NCBI GenBank assembly: GCA_011319805.1
Contig: SJRY01000293.1
Coordinates: 62,001 to 126,000 of the forward strand
Direction: 5' to 3'
From: Macrocybe gigantea
Lineage: Eukaryota > Basidiomycota > Agaricomycetes > Agaricales > Callistosporiaceae
DNA: 64,000 nucleotides
The translations under genes and the position numbers were made by a program. Below are positions 46,783 through 59,900 of the stretch, piece by piece. Every line of letters begins with the position of its first letter. Positions within the stretch are counted from its first letter, which is position 1. The notes beneath the pieces were generated by a model, which saw only the letters and a list, made by a program, of their open reading frames with translations, ran no database searches and was not told the origin of the DNA.

Positions 46783-47129
46783 CTGTTTCGGCTGGTATGG
46801 AGGAGGGAGTGGTATATAATGTGGATACTTGTGATCCTTCTTATGGATGGTTGGATTGCTCCCGCAACCGGGTAATGATTATGACAGATGGAGACAGGCG
46901 CGAATCTGTCAAAAGCTATTATAATTCAACAGGTTCATGATAAGTTATGTGGCAAATTCACACCCGGGAAAGTACTCGACCAACCTTCCCACGGCATATC
47001 ATCGTAACTTAGGCAAATCGGAAGACTAACTATCAACACGATTAACACTTGTAGAGATATATACATTAGTCCTTAGATTATTCAGTCGACAAACTGCACC
47101 CCGTAATGTAGCAGCATTCCTGACAGTAG
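46783..47129. promoter_or_regulatory. Upstream region of the MLKL-like gene
   Basis: About 350 bp. The minus strand has ATTATATACC at 46811-46820, ~30 bases before the start codon, a possible TATA box. The rest is the 3' flank of the thioesterase gene. No other feature is seen. Confidence 0.4.
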
Positions 47130-47190
47130 TCAGTTGCCGGATCCTCTAAGACCTCGAATCTCTGCGCCAAGTTCAATAGCCCGCTTCCCT

Positions 47191-49133
47191 TCAAGCCAGA
47201 GCATCGCCTCTGGAGATGACAGTGAGCATGTGGCTTGCTTCAACCACGCCAAGAGACATACCCTTATACGTCCTCGGTACTACCCTTCGGGTAGACACTT
47301 GTCCTTCCGGTGTATGCCACGTGAACCTGAAGTCATTCGTAGTTTGTTCCGAGCCCGTCTTGACATCAACAACGTTGGCTTGCACGCCAACGTGCTAATA
47401 GGGCGAAAAGTCAGTATCCGCTAGCTAGAGTCAAGTAGTGGACACTCACAACAAGGAGAGGATAAGGGGCATTATTAGAAGGGGTCGTGTGTAAGATGTG
47501 GGAGGTAAGACGTAGAATGGATCCAATGGGAACTGGTCTCGCAAACGAGATACCGTCCAGTGACAAGAACCGCACCGGGCCTTGCGTGAACATGCTAGCA
47601 TTGGTAAACCCAAGCTATTCCGGCGTGTCAGACCTGATGAGGATTGAGGCGATTCATCCTACCTCGTAGGCCAATCTCATTAAATAGCCCCCGAATATTT
47701 TTTGATGAACACTATAGCGCATTAGAACATTGAATGTTATCACTCGGGGATTAGGATATACAACATACTTTCGTTCCTGGGGAAACATTATCATACATTT
47801 TTCTATTTTAGTATCACCCATCCAAACATTACTCTTGTCTAGGTTGTGATTCTCTTCCTGGCCATGTTGCAGGTAGAAAGAGTGGAGCGCTTCGGCCTCA
47901 GCGGAATTTGGTGGAACTCGTTTAAGAGATTGCTGCGCTCTGTATTGACGCTTGACTTCATATCTGAGGAAACACAGCCAATCAAAAGGAATTGATGTGA
48001 TTTTGAAGACAGCACGCACGCTCGCCCAAATTATACAGTAGGCGTTCCTCAGCGGTGGAAATTATCAGAGGATTTACATTTCTGGCCCGATGCGTGTGTG
48101 CATCTCTGCATACCATAGAGAAACGGCCTAGAAACACGTCAAGGAGAACAGTCTCGAGTGTAAAGACATCTGACTCGCCCAAGAGGACCGTCTCTTCCGG
48201 CTGACCCATTCCTATCGTCTCCATCTTCACGGCGACTTCCATAGAGCTCTTGCCAGTATAGATAACCTGTCCGCTCAATCTGAGGTCTCGCGATGGATTG
48301 AGGGGCGCCAACATGTCGAGCCTGCAATTGATTTGAGTTCTAAGGAGCAGACGGAGATGTAGCTGCATCAACCTGTCGACTGAAGCGGTGACGATATAAA
48401 ATCCCCTCTCTTGTATGTTACCCAACGTCTGGACGCTTGGGCCGAGCAAGTGTTTGTAAGCTATTGAACCTGCTAGAGAATCGAGATGTTCCATGAGCCT
48501 TTCAGGATGTAAGCGTTGAATACGCTGAGAGAACTGATGACTGACTTGCCGGTACGAATTCCGCCGAAGCGTTGATATACTGTTCCAGAATTTCTGGAGA
48601 TGAACCAAATGGGATGACAAACTCGGAATATGAGTCCTGCATCTTGCGAGGAACGAGTGGATCCTGGGGGACGGAGTGAGGTTCAGGTGCTTTTTGCGAG
48701 GAAGACTCTGGTGCCGCGTTCAAAAGAGTTTCCGACCATAAAGCGGGGCTCCTCATGGGCATGATACTCGTGGAGCATGAGTAATGCTGTGGCAGGTGGA
48801 CGACCGGCGACGGGACTCACGAATGATAGGTAGGGTCCGATTTTTCCTCTGACAGCAAGGTGAGGCGGGTGCTGGGCCATCAAGTTTAAAAAATGACTCA
48901 CTGACAAGGCGCAAAAGTTGTTCCATTGCGGAGACATCTTTATCCTCCTCTGCCACCGTTTTCGCGAAGACCGCCTCTCGGGCTCCTGTGGAAGCCGATG
49001 CACTTTGTCGGAGTCCGTCATATTGAGAAGCCAGGAGACACGGAGAAACATGCCGAACTGGAAATTTTGAGCCTCGAAGGGAAGTGAGTCGTGTCCTGCG
49101 AGAGCAGATCCTTAGCGATTGGAGACAAGACAT
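47191..49133 (-). CDS. Mitochondrial-type acyl-CoA thioesterase, two hotdog domains (ACOT9-like)
   Basis: The N-terminus MSCLQSLRICSRRTRLTSLR at 49133 is Arg-rich without acids, like a mitochondrial presequence. The first hotdog domain includes RLMEHLDSLAGSIAYKHL and IVTASVDRLDML, where acyl-CoA thioesterases have the H-x-D-x(2)-AG region. The second includes TFNVLMRYSVHQKIFGGYLM and LMRLAYEVGFTNAS. This double-hotdog layout fits ACOT9/10-type enzymes that hydrolyse acyl-CoA in mitochondria. The frame stops at 47191 after MLTVISRGDALA. Directly downstream another frame continues LEGKRAIELGAEIRGLRG to TGA at 47130, suggesting the true end is there and that a small indel lies near 47,196. About six introns are inferred. 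Confidence 0.82.
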
Positions 49134-49640
49134 CTGCTAAGGAGGGGCGGGGAGTCAACACGGCGATGTTCCTGTTTACGGTGTCGTAAACGCGCTTGAT
49201 CGTTGAAATTGCAAATTAGACGTCATCTACATACATTGCAGTCCTTTTCCCCGGAGACACCGAGCTCGGGGTACACGAACGATCAATAGCGCTCATAATG
49301 AGCCATGATTGGTGTCGTTATCGCCGACCGAAGGCTCTAAAGAGAAGATTGGCTGAGCATTGTTGCCAAGGATCAAGTCGAGATCAGGTTGTCACCACCT
49401 ATTACGGCCCTGGGATCGCACTAATGGCAGGTGTTGATTAATACCTGCCTTGCCACTCGACATGAACAGCTTTTGCTCATTCCTCTTTTCCAACACAACC
49501 GCTCAGCGAGCCTTTGTCGATCTCGCCGCTGCTCGGCGATCACTGTGCTGGTCTGCAGGTCCTGACCCTCTTAGCCATTCCTTTCGACTTTTTTTGTCTC
49601 CCAACTCGAAGCCCGACCGTCCTTTCGTTTCCTGTTCAAG
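49134..49640. promoter_or_regulatory. Divergent promoter region, thioesterase and membrane-protein genes
   Basis: About 507 bp between two divergent start codons. An alternative in-frame-looking ATG at 49450 precedes only non-homologous sequence, so it is not used. No strong motif is seen. Confidence 0.45.
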
Positions 49641-51871
49641 ATGTCAACCAGTCCAGTGCGAGCGCTCAAAGCAAGACTTCGCTCTGTGGTACGTTGCCTA
49701 GATGGTCCTTTGCCCCTGCAACATCTCATGGAACTTTGCAGTACGCACGAATAACGCTGACCAGAGTTACGACCGCGTACTTCATCTTTAGCTTCATCCA
49801 TTGCTTCTCCCAGGGCATCATTCAGTCCACCTTACTTTCCATCGATTCTCAGTTCAACTCCGTCCTCACCGCAATAACGGATCGGGCCAACATCCCCACA
49901 AAAAACCTTACCTTTCTAGAAGGCCCATACGGAAATCTGAATTTACAAATATGCGACGATATTCCTCATGGGCAATCGAGATACCCTTGTACAGAGGTAT
50001 TCCGGTCTTCCGTTGATGTGCGGAGCGACGACCCCTCTCGAGTACGCCATCCGTTCTACCCCAGCCCTTCAGTCATGCTGACCTCCTTGCTCCAGACACC
50101 TGTGGTATTTGCTCTCCTTTCATACCACCTGACCTTGTCCTGACTCCTCTTCTAGATTTTCACCAGCATAAATGATGGTTTGATCATCTCGTCAGTGCGA
50201 GACACATCTAGATCCGTCATTGGCGTCAATGTCACTTCCAAGAATACGAGCAAATTCCTTGATCCCCAATGTGCGCAAACGCTGTTTACCCACGCCAACT
50301 GTGAGAGCATCCAATTTATCACTTTCACCTCAACTCCTGACACTAGTTTCTAGAACGCGCAATTCCAAGCGAGAAGACGTGGGATTTATCCTGCTTCAAT
50401 TCTGGCTCTTCGCTACCTCTGTGATCGCCATCTCGTATGATTCCGTCCCTCACACGTGAGTAACATGCATTAGTCCGTCGCCAATGCCGGGAATAAATCC
50501 ATGCACGTTTGGCCTAGGTTGACCGTGCTTATCACTCGAATTTTGATAACGGCTTGGTCAATATATGCGGTATGGAGGACACGAGACAAACAGAAAAAGA
50601 TCGAAGAGATGATCATGAATCCTGGAACACCATGTTCTGTGGATATATTTCCGAGTTACTTCCAGACGCGAGTGGCCTATCAGGTACTCGGTTTTCCCTG
50701 TTGAGCCGCGCGCATATTCAGACAATTTCCCTTCAGATTCCGGACCTCATCCTTAACTGCACAGCTCTGCTAATCGCGTGTATCTGTCATGGACGCTGCT
50801 TCAAGTAGGGAGAAAATCTTATACGCTACGCATTTGGATAATTCTGATGCGCTATTGCAGGTATACAGTGCTCAATCATTCAAGCATGTTGGTCCACCGA
50901 AGCACATCAGCCGTATTCACAAGGTGTGTCATGACCGACCGAGTGCCAACAAGTTTTGAGGTTTTGTTTGTAGTTTTTCATGGCAGTTCTCGCCTGCTTG
51001 CATCTGGAAGCGTTTGCTTTGGCCGCCGCAATGGGACTCTGGATCGATGTGTTGTTCAATACAGCAATAGCCGCAATATCCGCGCATACGAACCTGTACA
51101 AGGGTCTTTTCATTCTTTCCATTATCGTAAGCAATGTTTGATGACGACACGGTGCTTGATATAACGCGACCTTGACTTTCTCCGCGCAGCTCCTCCTCCC
51201 TTGGATTACTCTGGTATCTTTGTTGTCGGCTTTCACATCCCTTTTTAATCTCCTGTATAGGGCTGGTATGCTATCCGCCGGGAAAAAAAGGCGTTCATGG
51301 CCATCTTTCTTGGCATCGCGTTCATTCTGCTTCTCGGCTGGTCCATCATGTTTTACTCCATCGTATACCGCTGGTACATTTGCGCAAAACCTACGCACTG
51401 CTTCCACCCGCTCATAACTTACCGCTCGTAGGACCTTTGTTCAATTTCCTTATTTGTCTTGCTACACCGTCGCATCGCACACCCTTCTGGTTGCCACGGT
51501 CATATTGGGCGTGATCTGCTGGCTGAACTTTGGCAAAGGATTGTCCCAATATCGTAAGCACGGTGTCCCTTACAGCGGCCCCAAAGAAATGATTAACATT
51601 CGCTCTGTGATCAGTGCATGCCGAAGAAGCCCTTGCGTCATCCAACTTCGCGCCAGAAGTTTTCCTCCATGACGAAGAGAAAGCGTCTTTTGATCTTGGC
51701 ACCAAAGTGCCCATATATCCGGCCCCAACATACGCGTATTCACCTAGCCGTTCCTCGTCCGGCCATGAGAGTCCAGACTATTTGGACGCAGATGCGCGAT
51801 CCCAAGGTGTCTTCGGACGAGTCAGGCCAACAGCGACTGCATACAACGTGCCATACAATGTCCCGTTCTAA
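49641..51871 (+). CDS. Multipass membrane protein, copy A of an inverted paralogous pair
   Basis: The start MSTSPVRALKARLRSV at 49641 is joined by an intron to YARITLTRVTTAYFIFSFIH. A long N-x-S/T-containing loop follows, likely extracellular (ICDDIPHGQ, then FRSSVDVRSDD). Six or more hydrophobic segments come next, including LLPWITLVSLLSAFTSLFNL, FLGIAFILLLGWSIMFYSIV and TLLVATVILGVICWLNFG. The tail is cytoplasmic-looking (KGLSQYLHAEEALASSNF), ending VPYNVPF with TAA at 51869. About seven introns are inferred. The same order of segments is found in the minus-strand gene at 52077-54337. The family has no name I recognise. Confidence 0.75.
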
Positions 51872-52076
51872 CTTGATGCCATGGACGAAATTTGAATTGA
51901 TAGACTTTTTTGTGAAGCATTCGTTTCTTTGGACATTTTGTATATCCGTCATATGCGTGCCGTATGTTCCAGTCAGAATTCTGGGAACGTTTTCAGTGGC
52001 AATGCACGATCCTTCAAGCACATGATGTTTCGAACTAACGAAAGCTCGTAGATACAAATGAGCGCAAACCATCTTT

Positions 52077-54337
52077 CTACTTCCTGACCCTTTCAATGCC
52101 GGGCGCTCTGAAAGGACGTGGACGAGAAGGAAGTGAAACGAGATGCTTCACCGATCGTGGGCGTGCATCGTCTTCCTCTGCATTATTCAACATCTGATCC
52201 CTGAGCAAAGGCGGCGTAGTCGAGACTTTGATGGGTGCAGCGCTGTACTTGGAATAAATGGATTCGGACCTGGCTTTGTTGCTGGCGTTGTGAGAGTGAG
52301 CTTCCAGTTGTGACGACGGAAAGGCTCCGATCAAGTCCGATGCTCGCTTCTCGGGATCCCGCTCGGCGGAGGTGGAACCGGATCTCTCCTTCGAAGTCGG
52401 GAAATACACAGGTGTGAAGTTGGCGTCCTCTAGGGCCTCATTTACTCGAACTTGGGATTGCAGTTGAGTAAATGCTCTGCAAGGCCACCTACAACTGTGT
52501 CACTCACTGAATTCAGCTAATCCCCGGCCAAACTGCATCCTGCAGAGCGGCGCAAGGATGGACGTAATAACGAGAAAGACGTAAGCGGTGATGGTGATGG
52601 TTGCGAACAACGGCCATGTTGAGAATATGTAACGATACACTTGCGCGAGCCAACGACATCAGTTTACGTGCGCGAGTCAGACAACCGGCTGGTGACTTAC
52701 AAGGGCTTGTGAACATTGCAGTAAAGATGGAAAGAAGCAGAAAAGATAACACCGAGAAGGCGATGAATTTCCAGCGACATTCTCGTCGCACTGATATCCA
52801 ACCCTGTTTTGGGGTGTGACTGACAGCAAGGCACTGAGACAGGCTTGTAAATCTCACCAGTACCAGCCAGGGTGTCTCTAGCTGTTGAACAAGTCGAAAT
52901 TCAGTGTCTCTCAGATCAGACAGAGTTATGACTTGCCAGTAATGTCACAATAACGGCGGCTTGATAAATGTGGATATGTACAGCGACAGATCGAATATTC
53001 CCATTTGAGACTTTGTCAATCCATAACGCGGATGAGGCAATGGAGAAAAATCCCGCAACTTGCAGGGCGGCAGAGAAGAAAAGAACGAGCTATCGAGGTC
53101 ATGTTCAGTCTTTCAAAAGTAGAGCATTGAATAGGTGTCTCGTACCTTATAGATACGGTAAATGGCGGGAGGTGCTCCAACACGGCTGAAAGATTGGGAT
53201 TTGTATAACTACAAGGCTGAGATGAGTTGTCTGTCGCGAACGGCGAAGGCGAAATGGCACTTTGTAGAGGTTGATGGATACATAAACCATGACAACGAAG
53301 GCGAGGATACTGATGACCATGATGGGAATCTGCGTAGACAAGGTTCACATTTCGACTAAAGGATAAACACAAAAACTACTCACAGCATGATCCCTTCTAG
53401 CGTCCCACCAATTGCCCAGGGGATCTACGCCATCACAGACACCAGATGACAAAAGTCCTCTGAAATTGGTCTTCAAGCTGTCAGTGGAATGCATGCGATA
53501 ACCGGCCCATGCAGTGCCTAGGATGTGGCTTATCAAAGCCGCGCCGAGATGCGGTAAAGATTCGCTCAACACCTAATGTGCGGTTTAGTTTGATTCCAAG
53601 TATAGATAAGAAGGAACCCAAACCGCGACTGCGGCGAGAACGAAGGACCACATATAAAAGAATATGGTGAGGACATCTTCGCGTTTTGAGTCTCGCAGAC
53701 TGTCCGACGGTGAGAACAACGGCACTCTGAGCTCAGACAATGAACTTGACTTACAGGCATTGCAACCAGCTCAGGGTCTTTGCACACGGTATGTCGAGCA
53801 CAATAGTAGCCAAACCGGCGACAGTGGCTTCCACTTCGTCGTTCTCGTCTTCGTTCTCATCTGACCATTCCCATGTCTTGAACGAGTCAGCACGAGCCAC
53901 CTAATCGAAGACGAGCCAAAAAAAAAATAATACAAACAGATGAATCTTCACTTGTATCGACGCTGCTGCGCAATGGGTCTTCGGCCACTATGGTACATTT
54001 GGGATGCGGCTGACCCGGGATGCCGTCGCAGACTTTGAGGACTCCATTTGCAAAGATTGGGAAGCCTTCAGTCACGTTCACCGCCGACAGTATATCAGAA
54101 AGCGCATTGACGGCCTGTGCATTATCCGCGAAGGAGACACCTTGCAAAGTGACGAGCATGAAACAAGTGAGAAGCGCAACGTAGAAATACAACGCAGTGA
54201 AGCGCGTTAACATAATCCTTGCAACCTGAATACCACAGGCCGAATGGGTGACATTGATGGAGCAAGGGAACATCGAAACGCACTAGCAATTTGATCCCGG
54301 ACCATGACAGGATCCGACGCCATGGGTCCAAAGACAT
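52077..54337 (-). CDS. Multipass membrane protein, copy B of an inverted paralogous pair
   Basis: The start MSLDPWRRILSWSGIKLL at 54337 joins by a GTGCGT...TTCAG intron to VARIMLTRFTALYFYVALLT, parallel to copy A. A predicted outer loop has VLKVCDGIPGQPHPKC and PLRSSVD. Hydrophobic segments follow, among them PIMVISILAFVVMVYVSINL and FIAFSVLSFLLLSIFTAMFT. The end reads QFGRGLAEFL then NEALEDANFTPVYF and a Ser-rich tail to TGA/TAG near 52077. Exon positions mirror copy A, so the pair arose by duplication with inversion. A receptor or transporter role is possible but not shown. Confidence 0.75.
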
Positions 54338-54650
54338 GATAGGAATGAAGCAAACGGACGACCAACGGCACAGCCGCTCAATAAAACAATAAAAATCCCA
54401 CCGGGAAGCAAGAGAAAAGAGAGTAGGGAGTCCTCAGGACGTTGTTGGAGAGGTTGAAAAGAAAGAGACGACAAGGAAACATTTGTTGAAATATCATTGA
54501 TTTTGGTAGCTATAGTCACTGAGGTTGTAACGATCGGTGGCTGTGTAATTCTCAATTAAGAAACTCCCTTTTTGTTTTTTATTTTTGCATGCTACGGCGC
54601 TATCTCTTCCTTGCCATCGATCATTGCGTTTTAGGCCCTTCTTTTCTACC
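54338..54650. promoter_or_regulatory. Divergent region and leader of HTS1
   Basis: It separates membrane copy B from histidyl-tRNA synthetase. The last ~100 bases are an open frame in phase with HTS1 from 54549, without ATG, that encodes a presequence-like stretch. An out-of-frame ATG at 54589 starts a short uORF overlapping the HTS1 start. Confidence 0.55.
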
Positions 54651-56792
54651 ATGACATCCCCGGCACTCACTGAATCGATAGAGCAGCAGATTACAACCCA
54701 ACTAGCGCTTTTTAATGACCTTAAGCTTCAAAAAGCCGATCCAGCCGTTCTTGACGAGGCCAGGAAGAGGCTCGGCGAACTCAGGAAGAGTCTGGCCTTG
54801 TCCAGGTCCTCGGTGGACGATGGCAACGCCAAAGATGCTGGAAAGAAGCGGGAACGTTTACTCTTGAAGACGGCAAAGGTACGATGTCGTTGCGGCTCAC
54901 TGATACGGTCGGTATACCCATGACTCAAACAGGGGACGAGGGACTATGGCCCGGGGGAAATGTATTGTCGCGAGCACGTAGAGCGCATTGTCAAGGACTG
55001 CTTCACTACCTACGGTGGATCGTGTCTTGATACGCCCGTGTTTGAGCGGAAGGATATCCTGGCGGGAAAGTATGGGGAGGACGCTAAGCTCATTTTCGAT
55101 CTCATGGACCAAGGGGGTGAACAGCTCGCATTGCGATACGATCACACTGTCCCATTGGCAAGATACCTAGCAATGACAGGCGGGAACAATACCCAGTCCA
55201 AGATCTGGCAGGTTGGAAAAGTTTACCGGAGAGACAATCCTGTCATGTCGAAAGGACGAATGAGAGAGTTCTCGCAAGCCGTATGATTTATTGAAAATTT
55301 ATTGACATTTGGCAAGCTAACATGCTTCGTAGGACTTTGACATCTGCGGTCCTTGGGATCCGATGATTCCTGACGCAGAATTAATCAGTTTGCTGTGCAC
55401 CATACTCACAAGGCTCGACGTAGGGGAGTTCACGGTCAAGGTGTGCTTTCCTCGCAAGACAATTAGAGGATTTGCAAAAACTGAATTGTAGCTACTGATA
55501 GCTTAACCACAGAAAAATTTTGGATGGAATATTTGAGGTCTGCGGAGTTCCGGAAGACAAAATACGAACAATCTCATCCGCCGTAGATAAACTGGACAAG
55601 GTGACAAAATCATAATTTTGTCGCCGTTGGCAATCTAAGTTTGTCTACAGCTCCCTTGGATGGAAGTCAAGAAGGAAATGACGGAGGAGAAAGGTCTGGA
55701 TTCCGCGATAGCAGACAGAATTGGAGAATACGTCAAACACAAAGGTACTTGCTCTGCCCCTCTTTGTGCATACTCCACTGAGTGTCTGGTGGTCAGGTGG
55801 CCTTAGCCTTCTCGACAAGCTTAACGAGGACTCTGCCCTCACAGCAAATTCAAAAGCAAAACAAGGCCTTCACGAGATGGCTCTCCTTTTCAAACTCCTA
55901 AAGTCCTATAAAGTTTTGGACAAGGTAATCTCCGCACAACTATCCAGAATGCCAGCGTCATTCAATTTAAGAACTTAGCTTTCTTTTGATCTGTCCCTGG
56001 CGCGTGGTCTTGACTACTACACTGGCATCATCTACGAAGCCATCGTTGAAGCATCCGCACCCCCAGGTTTCAAAGCCGCCAACGCATTCGCGATAGCTGA
56101 CGGTTCGGCCGCACCTGTGGCAACAACTGCACCTCCAAAGAAGAAACCAACAAAGAAGTCGAAAACAAACGAAGGAGACGAGGAAGATGTGGACGAGTCG
56201 AAGATCGGGGTTGGTTCCATCGCCGCTGGCGGACGGTACGACAACCTTGTTGGTCTGTTTAGCGCTGCCGAGGGCAAAAAGCCGCTGGAATTGCCTTGTG
56301 TGGGCGTGAGTATCGGCTTGGATAGGATCTTCGCACTTGTCTGGCCGAAGTGGGTGGAGAAGGGTATGAGAAGCAAGGAGACTATGGTTTATGTCATGTC
56401 AGCAGGTGATGGTCTGTTGGACGAACGAGTGCAGCTCGTTCAGGAGCTGCGTGAGGCAGGCATCAAGGTCTGTGACTTGGAATTTCCCTCTGCATATTCC
56501 AGACAGTAACACTTTCTTTCAGACGGATTTCCTTGCCAAGACGAAACCAAAACTTCCTGCTCAGTTCGCTGCAGGCGAAAGGGACGAAGTGCCTTTCGCA
56601 ATTATCCTCGGTGGCGACGAATTGAAGGCAGGACTGGTCACTGTCAAGGAGCAAAGATGGCAATTAATCGACGGGAAGAAAGTCAAGATCGAGTCGACAG
56701 ATAAAGGCACGACAGTGAAGCGGAGCGAACTCATCCAATGGCTTAAAGATACACCAACATACAAGGAATGGTCATCTGGGAAATGGATATAG
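54651..56792 (+). CDS. HTS1: Histidyl-tRNA synthetase
   Basis: The enzyme charges tRNA-His for cytosolic and, in fungi, mitochondrial translation. The ATG at 54651 (ACCATGACA context) starts [20 protein letters not shown], followed by a WHEP-like helical lead and the class II core: [11 protein letters not shown], motif 2 [11 protein letters not shown], the HisA signature [24 protein letters not shown] and motif 3 [12 protein letters not shown]. The anticodon-binding domain ends EWSSGKWI with TAG at 56790. Exon 1 ends at 54878 and exon 2 starts at 54933; about seven introns in all. A Lys-rich insertion (KKKPTKKSK) lies after DYYTG. A single gene must probably supply two compartments. Confidence 0.95.
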
Positions 56793-56967
56793 ATCTTGTA
56801 CTTTATTCGTGTAATTCTGATGCATAGCATACAAACGCGATCGGATGGCTGAGAGAAACGCTGCTTCGTGAAAGAATGGTTTGCTCTCCGAAAAATCGTG
56901 CATAGCTTCATTGACCTCGACATATTCAACATTGTAAGACAATGCAACGGTATCGTTGAGCGTCATC

Positions 56968-59900
56968 TCAGCGTTTTGCCTTCACTTTCTTGGCTTTTCG
57001 CTCCATGCGTTTACGACCGATGATAGAGCCGATCTTGTTCCCTGGTTTTGGCGAATCTTTGACTTTTTCGGGGGCGGTCCCTGTTTCCTTTTCCCCGCCT
57101 TGGGATTCCGACAGACGACGTTTTTTCTTCGGAGGCCCTTTGGCTTCCTTCTTCTCCGAGTCTGATTTGCGAAGTGTCTCTTTCTTTTTATCCAATGTCC
57201 TCTCTGTACCCACCTGAATGCGTACCATGTCAGACACTCGCTGCTAGGGAGGAAGTCGCCCACCATGCTCACCAACGCCACTTTGCTCTGCAGTTCGCTT
57301 CTCCTCTTGACCACCTGGATGTTCTCTATGGAGAACTCGACAATCAGTGTCCCTCTACTCTTCTTTGATATCGAATCCTTCCGCTCGATCTCGCCCGTCA
57401 TCCTCTTTAGCCTAGCCTCGTCTGTGCCATCGCCCTTCGCCTTCTCGCGCTTGACCAGGTCCTTCAGCTCATCGATCCACCACTGCTCGAACAAGGTGTT
57501 CACATTCAGGTTATTGTTCGCCCAACGGAGAACGCGCAGGGCATCTGCGTGTTTGTACATCTCGATGAATCCGTAACCCTTGCTTCGGCCTTGTCCTGTT
57601 ATAGGATCCACACGTTCCACCTGCCGAATAATTTTGGACTGCTTCACACCCGTCTTGCGCATTGAGAACTTTCTCTTTTTCGCTTTGCTTCCATGCGCTT
57701 TGACCTCCCTTCCTTGTCACTGATGTCATCGGCCTGATCGATTTGAGTGCCCACAGCAAGTTCATCGCCCGATAACCCCTTCCGAGCGCCCTTCTTGACA
57801 TCAGCCTCAAACGCCCTTACAGCGTGAATAGCAAGCCGCTTCAGCATATGGTCGGTGACAGACAGAGGGATTTGTCGGACGCTCAGGCGAGTTTTCGATA
57901 TGTAGAGTGACGGGTTAGATTTCAGAAGATTTCTGCGTGCGTTGAACGAGGCGGTCCGACGTTCAACATCCGCCGGAGCCAGATTTTCGGCACCAGGCGT
58001 GTTGGGAAGGATGACTGACCAACGGGGAATGCATCACTTCATACAGAGATACGAGTGACCACAAACACTTACCACCCTCCCGAAGAAGATATGTGTTACG
58101 CTTGTCTGCCTTTTCCCTCATCCTTTCCCCCGCATCTTTGAGTTTCGTGGCTTCATCCCTTGTCACAGCGCGGACGACGTCCAAAGTTCGACCATGCAAC
58201 ACCAGACTCTGAGCCATACTGGACGAAGGATCTGGTGTCAGGATCGATGGCATTGTAAAAGGGTTTTTTTTGGACTGAGTGAAACAATTTGCAACGTTAG
58301 CTTTGTATATCAACGGCACACGATGTGGGCTTACCGTCAAGGTTTGAGCAGTCGTCTCAGAACGTAGCAGCTCACTTCTTTCGATAACCTTGTCTGCATC
58401 TGCTTTGTCCCAGAAACATGCGAAGCCAGTCCCCCGCGACCGTCCAGTTGCACGATCCATGGTGATACGAGCATATCGCAATGGTCCGAAAGCGCGAAAC
58501 CTATATCAAACGAATTAGGCGAAATCGACGGGAAAGGAATAGGGCGAAACCCACAGTGTACGAAGCTCATCCTCTGTCGCATCGAAGGGTACATTGCGGA
58601 TGAACAGTGTAGTCCCCGTTTCTGGCGGAGGTAACGTTGGCCTGATACTAGCTTCGAATTCCTCTTCGTCATCGCTTTCCCCTTCTGAATCTTCCTCCAA
58701 ATTGCTATCTTCTTCTTCATCTTCATGATGTACACCTAGACCCTCACGCTCGTTGCCATCCTCATCCTCATCGTCCGTGCCGGTCACGTCGATTTCTTCG
58801 TCGCTCCCTTCACCACTCTCCAAATGACTGTGATGTTCATCCTCATCCTCTTCGAGATCATTATCAGGCTCTTCCTCTTCCATCTTTGCCTTTTCCTCTT
58901 CCCATTTTGCTTTACTGAGGGCCCAGTCCACAGCGATTATTCGTTCGTTCGCCTTTGCGTTATCCACCTCATCCTCCCGACTTTTGGATTCATTGTCCTG
59001 TTTGCCCTCTTCAGCTTCCATAACAGCTTTACGCCTCTCTTCCTCTCTTCGTTGTTTCTTTTTCTTCTGCTTGTTTGAAATGAGTGTCTCTGCTGTGCCA
59101 GCCCTGACTGCCGTGCCGTTGCATCCCTCGATCGCCTTCTCCGCATCCTTCTTGCTAAGCATCCATACAAAAGCAAAGCCTTTGGATCGAACAGCTGGCT
59201 TTTCTCTTCCTGAGCATTCCCTTTCTGGTCCTCGATGGCAGTCGGTATATGAACGGAATATATAGGTCCATAAGGAAGAAATATTGCACGAAGATCTTGT
59301 TCAGTGATATCGAAAGGCAGGTTGCGGACGATTAGCCTGCTTGCGGGAGTGGGTCGAACTGATCCCTCCTTGGATTTGACCGTTTTCGAGCTGGCAGACT
59401 TGGCCAGGGAATCTAGTCTCTTTTTCAAAGTGACAGACAGCAAGCTGCCCTTGAATACATGACCATGAAGCTTTGTGATGGCATTTGAAGCATTTGAGGG
59501 CGTATTGAACAGGACATGCGCTGGAGTAAAAGAAAAAAAAAACAATAGAATAAACAAACGCATAAAGATGCGGAACTTCAAGCACGATAAAACCACCCAC
59601 CAACGCTCGATTCCTCTCCTCCATGTGGCGTTTTACTCGGCCATTCGACCCTTTCCGCACCATCGTATTTCCGGAATTTCTTCCAAAGTGCTTTCGAGTC
59701 AATGGAGGGAGGAAGGCCGGAGACGATGATGGTGCGAATGGCAAGAGGGTCTTGAGGAGCCCTGGGTGGATGAGGATGGGTTTTTGCTATTCTTTCTTCC
59801 TCGACTATCTCTTTTGCGTCTACGGCCCGATCTTTGCCCTTTGGCTACAGCAGAATCCTATACACCTCTGCCGAAGCTACGGTAAATATGAGAGGCTCAC

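Noticed and set aside
49450..49701. Start of membrane copy A at the ATG of 49450 or 49514
   Set aside because: The ATG at 49641 gives a first exon and intron parallel to copy B; sequence upstream of it has no counterpart.
58515..59162. The Asp/Glu-rich frame as a separate acidic protein
   Set aside because: It is the acidic linker between the third and fourth RRM of NOP4 and is flanked in frame by RRM sequence.
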